A DNA stretch of 64,000 nt from Panonychus citri (lineage: Eukaryota > Arthropoda > Arachnida > Trombidiformes > Tetranychidae). Position numbers and translations under genes: made by a program. The stretch covers positions 186,001 to 250,000 of the forward strand of contig NW_026515499.1 in NCBI RefSeq assembly GCF_014898815.1, in the 5' to 3' direction. Each line of letters starts with the position of its first letter. Within the stretch, counting starts at the first letter, position 1. The notes under the pieces are model-generated. The model did no database searches and was not told the origin of the DNA. It worked only from the letters and a program-made list of their open reading frames with translations. This document shows, piece by piece, positions 51,601-60,515 of this stretch.

Positions 51601-54600
51601 TTTTCACTATTTCGTTTTCCAGGTTAAACATCCTCCATTCTGTGAACAATGATTAACTAATTGTTCATAAATATAATGACAATTAAAATATTTGGGTAAC
51701 ACACAAATAACAATTAAAAGTAAATCTCAATGATTAAGCTTAATTGTAATACTAAATCAAATTAAATGATCATCTCATGAGGAGGAAAAAAGTTTTGACG
51801 TAAAATCGTGAAAGTTGATGAAAAAACTATTATGATTAACAATTGAATTTTGATTGTAATCAAATCAAGAAAATTTATATTAAAAAAAAACTTTAACAAC
51901 AATTAGACTTAAAACATTGGATTAATGATGATTGGACGTGATTTAATTCAACTTGAAACAATCAAGAAAATCACAGAATGAATTGAATTATATGTCAATT
52001 AAAAGTGATTTGTAATAGTAAAACTAATTAGTTAATCAACAATGGATACGAGATGAAAGGTGGAAATGATTAGTGAAACATTTAAATTGTTACTTCTTGA
52101 TTGTTGTGATTGCATGACCATGAAAAGCGTTATCATTATTAAACAACAAAACTTGATTAACTAAATTGTGCACAATCATAATCAAATTAACACTATTATG
52201 ATACTAACGGTTCTCTACATTAATATTATCATTTTACAATTGGAAAAGTTAATCAACAATATTTAAAGTAAATGGGAATTAAATTGGGAACAATTTATCC
52301 AGACTAAGAGATCTCATCTAAATGGTTAATTTAATTGTAATAGAAAATAATTTAAATCGTATTCTTATTTTTAAACTTATAATATAAAACACAATCACGA
52401 TTCAAATGACTTGTCAAACAATTTAAATTGTTGCTTCTTGATTAACAGGTAAAAGTGTTGTTGACACGTTTAAGATTAATCAAGTTTATTGTTAATCAAT
52501 AGTAACAATTTAATTGATAAACAAGTTTGTTGCTTGATTATTTTAAATTGTTATTGATTAACCATGATAGGAAGTGAAACAATTAACCGTTAACCATAAT
52601 TAACATTGGAAAGATTTAATTTTCTGTTGGAAAGTAAGTTTCTATTTCATCAGAGCATAAAAGGTAATTATGGTTAATCATAAATGATTAAAGTAATCAT
52701 GATATACTGATGATGTTGATGATGATGATGATCATCATCATGATAATAATGATGGGAAAAAATGAGTAGATTCAATTGTATTTAATCATAATTAGTTAAC
52801 ACTAATAAACTGTAATCTGTCAATTGGTGAAATTGTTTAACATTTAATTTGATTCTGTTAGAAATTAATGTAATTATGATTTGAGAAAAAGGATTAAGAT
52901 TAAGATTAAGATTGATACTTTTACTTTTTTTTCTGTGCACTGGTTAATCTACACAATATCCCATCAATTTAAATTATAAATTCAAGTGAATTAACTAGTC
53001 ATCCTGATCACTGATTAACGAGAGTTAATATTAAATTGAACGAAATAGTAACAATTTAAATTGTAAAAGTATCAATTTAATGTTTGCATCTGAATTTAGG
53101 GCAGAGTTGAAGATTTTTTTCTTCTTCTTCTTCATTGTTGTGATTTTATTGTGGATTAACATGATGATAATAACAATCATTTTTTACCCAATTTTTCATC
53201 ATCATTTGTATAAAAATATCATCATCTTAATCATTATCATCATCATCATCAATATCCAATCTGATTATCAAATCATCAGCTGAATATATTGATATATATA
53301 TTAAATAATTTGGATTATTTTTACTCCATAAGATTGACACTGAGTGTATGTTATTATTATTGATGATGTTTTGTTTTCTATTGGTAAATCTTAACTGTTA
53401 ACTAACTAACTGTTAATTGTGGTGATAATAAAAGGGATCCACTTGTTCAGGTAATATTCATGTTGTTGTTGTTGTTGTTTGGTAGCCATTTCTTGACCAC
53501 AATTGGACTTGAAAAATTGAAAGAAAACATGATTTAGGTCCAACACACTATCAATTGTATAACAATTGAATCAGATTGTTAAACAACCAAATCAAGTGAA
53601 ATGAATGGGTTGTAATAAATGTATAAGCGAAACGATATAAAGATGATGGCCAGTTAGATAGAGATGAGGATGATAAATAATAGATTTAAATATGAAAAAA
53701 AAATCAAGAAGAAGCCAAAGTTAACGTATAAACAGCAACATAAACAATGGTGGTAAATGATGATGATGATGAGGATAATATAAAGAAGAAGATGATAAAG
53801 ATAATTGTTGATGTAAAAGAAGAACAGACAACTATCTATTACAATTCGAAAAATGATCAACTAATTAACACAATTGAAAAAATAGTAGAAGAGAAAAACA
53901 ATATTAATCAACCAATCAATTGGCTGAGAAAATAGCGGGTAACATATAAGATGCTTTTGTTTTAGATAAATGGTAGACTCTTGGCCTACCAAAGTTAAGG
54001 AAGAAGGAAAGAAAAATGGAGAAAAATTTAATTATTGTCATTATAATTGGAGGATTAGAATAGAATTTGTTTTTTTTCTTTCTTCCTTTGAGGTGAGACT
54101 TTGCGACATAAATCACAAGATTATTTGGATATTGGAGACACAAGAATTGATGGTAAACATAAAATGATGAAGATATTAATCTCATGGTTAGGAATTGATA
54201 GACAGACAAACGAATGAAATAAACAAGCGAAAATCGTTATTGTTATTGACACGGATGAGAGAGGAAATTCTCGGTTTAGAATAACAGAAAAAAAGGAGAA
54301 AATAATTACACTGAAAATCACTCGGGTTTTTGGTTCTTTTTTTCCTTGAAAATGGAAGAAAATTGTGCAAGAGAATTTACTCTTTTTTTTTGTTCTATTC
54401 CATTTGGCGAAAAGAGAATAAATTTGACTATCAAAATGTGTTACAGGTTGAAAAAAGAGAAGAAATTGAGGAAAAACAAAGAGAAAAGAAAAGTAAAAAA
54501 GAAAAAGGTGAAGGTGTTATGAGTGAAAAGGTCAAAATTTTAGTTACTATGGAGAAGAAAAAGCGAATACAATTAGTCACGAAAAAATGGCGACGACGAA

Positions 54601-54893
54601 AAGAGAAAAGCGTTAGGCTTGAACAGTTTTGTTCTTTTCTCTAGTAAAGGTAGAATAGAATTTTCATTTTTTCTCTTTTACCAACAAAAGAATCTAACCT
54701 TTTTCTCTTTCTTATCAACACACACCTTTGACCTTTTCTTTTCTCACTTTCTTCCTTTTTTTTCTCTCTCTCTTCCTGTGGTAACACATTAACACGAAGA
54801 GAGAAACAAAAATTCTCACTTACCTAAGGTTGAAGGTGGATAAGAGATTAAGATTAAGAGTAAAAGATTACAAGGAATTGATAAGATGTTCAT
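41258..54893 (-). CDS. Five-Ig transmembrane cell-adhesion protein (Kirre/nephrin-like)
   Basis: Ten exons: 54824-54893, 48972-49025, 46958-47056, 46459-46622, 45336-45461, 43916-44084, 43724-43846, 42847-42987, 42514-42720 and 41258-42264; 719 residues. Exon 1 encodes the signal peptide (LLLLILISYPPSTLG). Ig cysteine pairs: SATLPC with WQCQV, VITCNV with LSCQANH, RIDCKV with FECFAQN, KLYCFF with YYCQATN. The fifth domain has LTLDFCC, but its F strand reads DYTLVVKNQYG, so the usual second cysteine is missing. One helix spans about 541-567, followed by MKCQRK. The 150-residue cytoplasmic tail is Asn/Gln-rich with tyrosine motifs YANL and TEYAKI. Five Ig domains with a V-type first domain and a TVLVRPDRP linker suggest Kirre/nephrin-type recognition molecules; Fasciclin-3-like is an alternative. 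The exact orthologue is not claimed. Confidence 0.85.
45591..45670. repeat. (GA)n microsatellite, 80 bp
   Basis: Forty uninterrupted GA units, the longest simple repeat in the window, in an Ig-gene intron about 130 bp upstream of the exon starting at 45461. On the transcript it is (CU)n. Confidence 0.98.
50438..50674 (-). CDS. Possible small single-pass membrane protein (78 aa)
   Basis: An ATG-initiated frame nested in the first intron of the Ig gene, on the same strand. Residues 7-24 (GIVIWLIIINGFIFILWL) form a strong hydrophobic segment. An amphipathic, charged stretch follows (LGHLVNHLWKKMSELVREEI), then a His/Pro/Ser tail (RPHHHLPSPHLPSSF). Composition is less repeat-driven than in the neighbouring chance frames, and all amino-acid classes appear in a protein-like order. 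I recognise no family. It could be an unannotated small protein, an alternative first exon, or chance. No flanking splice sites are needed. Confidence 0.3.
   Translation of the reverse strand: MIFNQLGIVIWLIIINGFIFILWLNIEPEIENLSAGQLGHLVNHLWKKMSELVREEIVFRPHHHLPSPHLPSSFTPSR
52722..52741. repeat. 20-bp palindrome of GAT/ATC units
   Basis: ATGATGATGATCATCATCAT is a perfect inverted repeat made by a GAT array abutting an ATC array, in the Ig-gene first intron. Confidence 0.85.
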
Positions 54894-55907
54894 TATTTTC
54901 AGTATTCTGGTGTTGCTGGTGAAAGATGAAGATGAAGATAATTTAAAACATGATGGAATCATCGTTAGGATCGTTGAAGTTTTGTTGATTAATCAAAATT
55001 AAAACCAGAGATGGAACAAGTAACACATAGAAGAGATTAACGATTATCAAGGAATTAACAGATTATCCCAAAGCAGAAACATGAGACACGAAAAACGGAT
55101 GGAGATACACACATACACTATAAGAGAATAGGCCAAATATCAAGTGACTTTTTTTTCTGGGTTAAGTCCGAAAGTAGAAAACAAGTGAACATACAAAAAG
55201 GTAAGAAAAAAATTTAACTTCTCTTTCTAATTGTTGATTAACGGTAATCATATAGATTATTGTCTCACCAGTGGATTAAACTTATGAGTGGAAAACTCAT
55301 CACAATAGAAAAGGTTAATCATCGGATTTAATTGTTTTGATAAAAACTCTAAACCGTCAAGTTGGTTTTCCACTTTGCAAATGATCAACAATAATTGCTA
55401 ACAGACGGAAAACTTTTCAAAAGAAGGAGGGATTAGAAAGAGAAAAAGAAAGAGAAGATGATAAAGGATGAAAAGAGAAAGAGAGAGAGAGAGAGAGAGA
55501 CGAGACTCTCGTCGGTAACAAGGCGGAGGCCAAAATTTATTTAGCGTCTGGCGCAACATTTTGAAAAAGTAAACAGGTAACTTGGTTTGTTAACTGTTTA
55601 CCCTGAGGGGTTTTTTTTGTTTACATTGTTTGTTTTGTTCATCAATTTGTTTTACATTTGTGATTTTTTTTTGTTTCTTACAAAAGTTTTGGTTCGAGTT
55701 GGCGCTTCTTTTTTGTTATTGTTAGTCTCTCGTTCCTTGGGTCTTCTTGTTTGTGAGTTTGAAGGTAAGAAAAGGGTTAAGGGTAAAGGGTAAAAGTTTG
55801 TTAGGTTATTTGGGCCGTTGTTTTTTGTTTGTTGGTGGAAATGTTGATAATTGGTAATGAAATCATTGTGGTTTGTGGTGGGAAGGAGGTGTTGATATTT
55901 ATAAGGT
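54894..55907. other. Intergenic: Ig gene upstream and zinc-finger gene 3' end
   Basis: Contains a minus-strand AATAAA at 55541-55536, about 370 nt past the zinc-finger gene stop, and GTCTGGCGCAAC (about 55546-55557), a degenerate copy of the boundary motif about 650 nt upstream of the Ig gene ATG. A (GA)n run is near 55482-55500. A minus-strand frame at 55652-55969 overlaps the zinc-finger C-terminus in another register and is likely chance. Confidence 0.5.
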
Positions 55908-58703
55908 TTAAGATGTTGTGAAATCAACGGAATCGGAAGTTGTTGATGATGGTGTACATGGATTTTCAATGGGAAGGGTTGTTTCAGATGTTGATGATGA
56001 GACGTGATTCGAAGCGGTTGGTTGTTGGTCTACATTAAGTGATACTTTGTCGAGAATATTGTTTAAAGTATTGTTTCCTAATGTTTCTTGGATTGAACTG
56101 AAAAGTAGGGCAACATCACAAACCGGATCGCAAGGGACTAAATTTGTATCACCAGAGGTTGTTTCAGGCATGTTAAAAAGTCGACGAATTTTGGTAAAAT
56201 GGTCTACAAGAAAAGTGTCAAGAGCATCGATTCCTCGAGATTTTGTAAAATGTTTTGATAATTCGGCTTCTTTTGGTGAAACAATTTGATGGAAGGTTAA
56301 ATGTCGGGCACCATCAACTTCGAGGTCTGAAACGAAAACACTATCAACGGGAGGGCAAATATTACATTGGAAAGGTTGATATCGCAGATGAGCATAAATG
56401 TGTCTTCTAATATCTTCATAGCTTAACTTTTGTGTATTCAAATTGAGCTGTTGTTGTGAGTGGAGAAACTTTTTACAACAAATTGGACAACAACACGCAA
56501 ATTCAGGCTTGGCGATAATCTCATCTTGTGTAGTGAAAGAGTTAACAAAACTACTAATCCAAGCTTCGATAACTTCATCATGATTCCATTTATAGGGAAG
56601 AGAATCATGTTCAACATGATCAGCTCCATGTAATTGAAATGCTTTAGGTCCTGGGAAACATTTTTGGCACAATTGGCAAGTGATTGGACGATAATTCAAA
56701 TGGATTGCGTAATGATCCCAAGCAACGAGCATGTTACTTTGCATATTATTACAAAAGAAACAAATTATCTTTGGAGTCTAAAGATTAGTAAAGAAAAAGA
56801 AAAAATTACAATTTAAAATTTTTGTTTCTGTTTACATTTTAACCTTTAACTTTTTCTTACCTGTTCTTGTTTTGAATAAGGTGTTGATACAACCTCTTCA
56901 AAGTAGGAATCTAAATCAATCACAGAATTATTGAAATCATCGTTTTTTCGTGAGCCATAAGAAAAAGGTTTACTATTGTTATTTTTACGAAATCCTTTGG
57001 AATCTTTTCGAGAATATTTTGGATCAGGATAATACATATCGTCTATTGTATAAGATTCAGATAATTTCTTTTTTTTACCAGTCGATTTTGGAGTTGTTTT
57101 CACTAATGACTTTGAGGTTTTACCTCTTTTACCGGTGGGAGAGTTAATTGATAAAGGAGATGATTGTTTAATAACAGGAGCAGAAGATGATGGAGATGGA
57201 GTTGAGGTTAGTTGACGTTTTGTCGTTGAACTTTTTGTAGTAGCGGCTGAGGGAATTGGTGAAATATCGCCTTCCTTTCTGGAATCAAAAGATTCTTGAA
57301 TATATTTAACGTAACTGTTGATATATCTTTCAAGTTCTGGAATCATTCCGGAAGCTGGAAAGTGATCTTTTAAATCATTCTCACTGGGTTCGGTTAAATT
57401 GTGCTTATTCATCAGGTGTTGTCTTGCTTTACGATTAACAATGGACAGATCAAATCGAGTACCTTGTTCAAGGCAAAGTTTACATTGGAAAGGGTTATAC
57501 TTTAAATGTTTATGGATGTGGTTTTTGTCTAAAACCGAGTACAATTTATGTTGAGGTTTGTTTTTTGTATTTTTCTCACTAATTTTGTAATCATATTGAT
57601 TACAAACTGGACAATATTTGTGAAGAATTGCATTGGGCATCATTTCAGCTTGATTGGTTACACACTTTAATTGATAAATGATAAACTTATGGATCCATCT
57701 TTCCTTGTTAGGGGCAAAAGTACGACGATAACGGACACTTGTAAGAGTTGGATGACTTTTCAAATAATGTAAAAGCATATCTTTAGTGTTTAGAGTTACC
57801 TCTTCACATTCAACACACCGGTAAGGGAAATGTTTTGTTTGTCTATAATGACAATATAAGGCCAAAGTAACGTTAGTATATTCTTTTAAGCAGAAAAGGC
57901 AGAAAATTGGTAATGTTGATGAGCTTCGTTTCTTCATTTGAGCATATTTGATGATTAGTTTCTCTGGAATAGCACATTTATCAGAGTTTGGTACTTTTCT
58001 TTTGTATTTCGATTTATTTCAAAACTGTAAACCTCATCATCAGCATAATGGCCTAATTGAATACTAAGATTGTTTCCACCCGTATTGGTTGAATCATCTT
58101 CAACTGTTGTCGCATCTGAATCACATTCTACAGGTGAAGATGAGGCTGAATAATTATGATCAGTAGCAACTGTATTCAAACCATTCACCTGGGAAGATTC
58201 ATCATTGGTGTACTTTTTAATATCCTCATCGGTCAATTTACGAATGGAAACAAAACACTCAATATGAAAACCTTCCAAGATTGGTTCGTCATCACTTGAG
58301 TCTTTCCTAGAATACATTGCATTTGGAATAAGAAAAGAACAAAATGTAAGAAAGACAAATAAGAAAATAAAATATTAGGTAAATACAAAAACAATAAGAA
58401 CAATAAGAAGAAAAAATTCTAGAAGGAAACAAGACATGAAAATGGAAAGAAATTGGTTATAATATTCCGATTGTATAATAGAACAAAAAAAACCACTTGT
58501 TGCAAGATTAGAAAAGAAATTAGAATATTTTAGAGAAAGAAACTAAATTAGATCAACTATATACACACAAAGGACACTCTGGGTATAAGAAGCACATTTC
58601 CGGTCAAGGTAAGAGAAAGAGACTATTTTCAAAAAAAAAGAGAAAAATTTGAATAATAATCAAAGTAAACAGGTTAAACTTACCTTTCCAAAATTGAAGA
58701 CAT
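55908..58703 (-). CDS. Unfamiliar C2H2-like protein with duplicated four-finger module
   Basis: Start exon 58684-58703 (MSSILE, 20 nt) splices to an exon starting at 58306 (KDSSDDEPILEG). Module A lies on the exon ending at 56861 and module B on 55908-56777; the junction between them is phase 0. Each module has two fingers (A: CLFC and CVEC; B: CFFC and CQLC), a helical linker, and two more (A: CPVC and CKLC; B: CPIC and CNIC). NPFQCKLC matches QPFQCNIC, and a trailing helix follows. Between modules lies a basic Ser/Thr/Lys region (KRGKTSKSLVKTTPKSTG) suggesting nuclear, nucleic-acid-binding activity. The frame changes between the second exon (stop at 57955) and module A; an acceptor before 57963 (ATTCCAG) restores it, but the donor is unclear, with candidates giving introns of about 60-120 nt. 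No orthologue recognised. Confidence 0.75.
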
Positions 58704-58709
58704 GATACT

Positions 58710-58743
<34 letters not shown>

Positions 58744-59135
58744 GATAAAGGAAAAAACAAAAGAAGGCAAAAAAAAGAAAAGAAAGTCAGGCCAAACTTA
58801 TGGTTCCAAGAATTGAGAATAGAAGAAAAGAGAAAATTGGAAATTGGAAATGTAAGTCCAACTTTTTCCAAAATGAATGGAAAAAGATAATCACCAATGA
58901 CTGTTGATCATTCACAATTAGATGAGAGAGAGAGAAGATAAAATTATAAAAATAAAATAAAATCTAAATATTACTAAAAAAAAGGAAAAACAATTATTAA
59001 AATTAAAGAGAAAACTAATAACAAGAATATTCTTTAAAAAAAGAGATTCAACTTAATCCAAATGACTCACAAAGCGAATTGAACGAAGCGGTTTAATCAT
59101 CTGGCAGAAGAATTTTGGTTTCCATGGAAACGACC

Positions 59136-59150
59136 AATAGATGGAGCCAC
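59136..59150 (+). promoter_or_regulatory. CTCF/YY1-like motif (AATAGATGGAGCCAC)
   Basis: CCAATAGATGGAGC agrees with the remembered CTCF core at 12 of 14 positions, about 435 nt upstream of the zinc-finger gene ATG. AGATGG-GCCAC recalls AGATGCCGCCAC at 39166. Role inferred. Confidence 0.35.
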
Positions 59151-59617
59151 TTTCAACTTCTTTAATTCTATCAACTGATTGTGACTCATAATCGTTCAAC
59201 TTATTGGTCAATTTTTTAATCAACCAACAGATTAATCAACAATTAAGCTTTTTTCAAATTAAACTATTACAACTTTGTGATCATCTAATTGATAAGATTA
59301 TTTGTTTTCCATTAATCAAGATGAGTTAAACTCTATAGACTCTCGTTGAAGGGGTTAACCTTTTCATTTAGATTTTTTTATGTTCATTTCCCAATTTTGG
59401 TTAAATTGTTTTCTTAGTTTTAATTATTGTTTTTGTCTTTTTTTTTATAACAACTAACAATTAATTAAGATTCCATTCCAAGTATTGTTATGAAACCAAT
59501 GGAAAAACGAAAGAATAATAAAATGTGTAAGTTATAGAGAAAGGAATATGTTTGGTGAAAGAACTTAGATCTTCAAGTTGTTGACTTATTGATTAACAAT
59601 TTACAACGATGAACAAT

Positions 59618-59827
59618 TTAGTTATTAAAGGGTAATTCCGGTTCAATGGTTGAATCATCTAAACAATAATCATCTTCCTCTGGAAACATAACTGAATCAA
59701 TTTTACCAAGAAGCCCATGAACAGTAACAACCGTGATTAAAGTTGATCTATGAATTTTCAATTGGCTGTTTTTCCCGTTCAACTTCATGAATTGATTAAC
59801 TTGATCAATTTGTTCATCGCTGGTCAA
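59618..59827 (-). CDS. Ambiguous short frame (about 70 codons)
   Basis: Reads TSDEQIDQVNQFMKLNG, then STLITVVTVHGLLGKIDS, then an acidic end (PEEDDYCLDD) and a stop. It has no ATG at its left end; it begins after TAG, which could also be a splice acceptor (GATGATGATTAG). Composition is more protein-like than the surrounding chance frames, but no family is recognised and no upstream exon was found. It may be a terminal exon, a small gene starting at the internal methionine (FMKLNGK), or chance. Confidence 0.25.
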   Translation of the reverse strand: MTSDEQIDQVNQFMKLNGKNSQLKIHRSTLITVVTVHGLLGKIDSVMFPEEDDYCLDDSTIEPELPFNN

Positions 59828-60515
59828 CTAATCATCATCGTCATCATCATTGATGTATAAACTTTTAGGTAAAAAGTGATTACATGTTGACTTTTGATCA
59901 ATTAAAGATTATCATTGATCCCAGTTTGTTAATCTTTTCACGAGAAGACGATGATTGGTTAAAATTGTTTCATCATTTTGGTGATGATGATTAACCTTTA
60001 AGAGGAAATTGTATCAATTGTATGTAACAATCAGAACAAGATGATATCGATGATGATCAACAAGTTACTTTTGATTAGATTTGATTAGATGAACTTAATG
60101 AAGGTAAATCGGCGATGATCGTTAGATGTGAGGAAGATATAAAAATCATCTAACAATTAATTGATCAATTGTTTGAGAAATAATGGGTCACAATGATTTG
60201 AATATCACTTTAATTAGAGTTAATTGTTATCAGTGTAAATCATGGATCTGTCGATTATCACACTTTAACTTGGGATCATCTTCACTTTAGTTTGACAAGA
60301 TTGTTTTTCTTTTGCTCTTTAACAAATGGTTAATCTAATCTCAAGTGTCCACCAATGATTAATATGATAGGTAATATGTGACATATGAATGTTGTTGTTG
60401 TTGTTGTTGTTTTCATGGAAACGAAAAGAGAGATGATGGGAGAGAAATATGTAGGCAGAAGACGAAAGAAAAATTAGTTTAAAAATTAAGCGAAGAAATC
60501 GACTAATGCCAACAA

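Larger units (their letters stand above)
49026..54823. other. First intron of the Ig gene (5.8 kb)
   Basis: It separates the signal-peptide exon from the first Ig exon. The left part to about 52.6 kb is dense in AACAATTAA-type words; beyond that GAT/ATC words dominate, including a 20-bp palindrome at 52722-52741. One membrane-protein-like frame is listed separately (50438-50674). Other frames (53080-53283, 54330-54644) look like chance. Confidence 0.55.
58704..60515. other. Intergenic: zinc-finger gene upstream and ZFR 3' end
   Basis: Holds a (GA)n run (about 58719-58743, 5' UTR side), the boundary-type motif at 59136-59150, a GTT repeat near 60391-60410 and one ambiguous minus-strand frame (59618-59827, listed separately). 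Confidence 0.5.

Noticed and set aside
54330..54644. 104-codon plus-strand Lys/Glu-rich frame
   Set aside because: Purine-rich DNA in an intron gives Lys/Glu/Arg in any open frame; no recognisable fold or splice context.
2101..58745. CRISPR arrays, IS elements, phage or viral insertions, transposon terminal repeats
   Set aside because: Repeats seen are simple microsatellites and short words; no transposase, integrase, reverse transcriptase or long terminal repeats were recognised.
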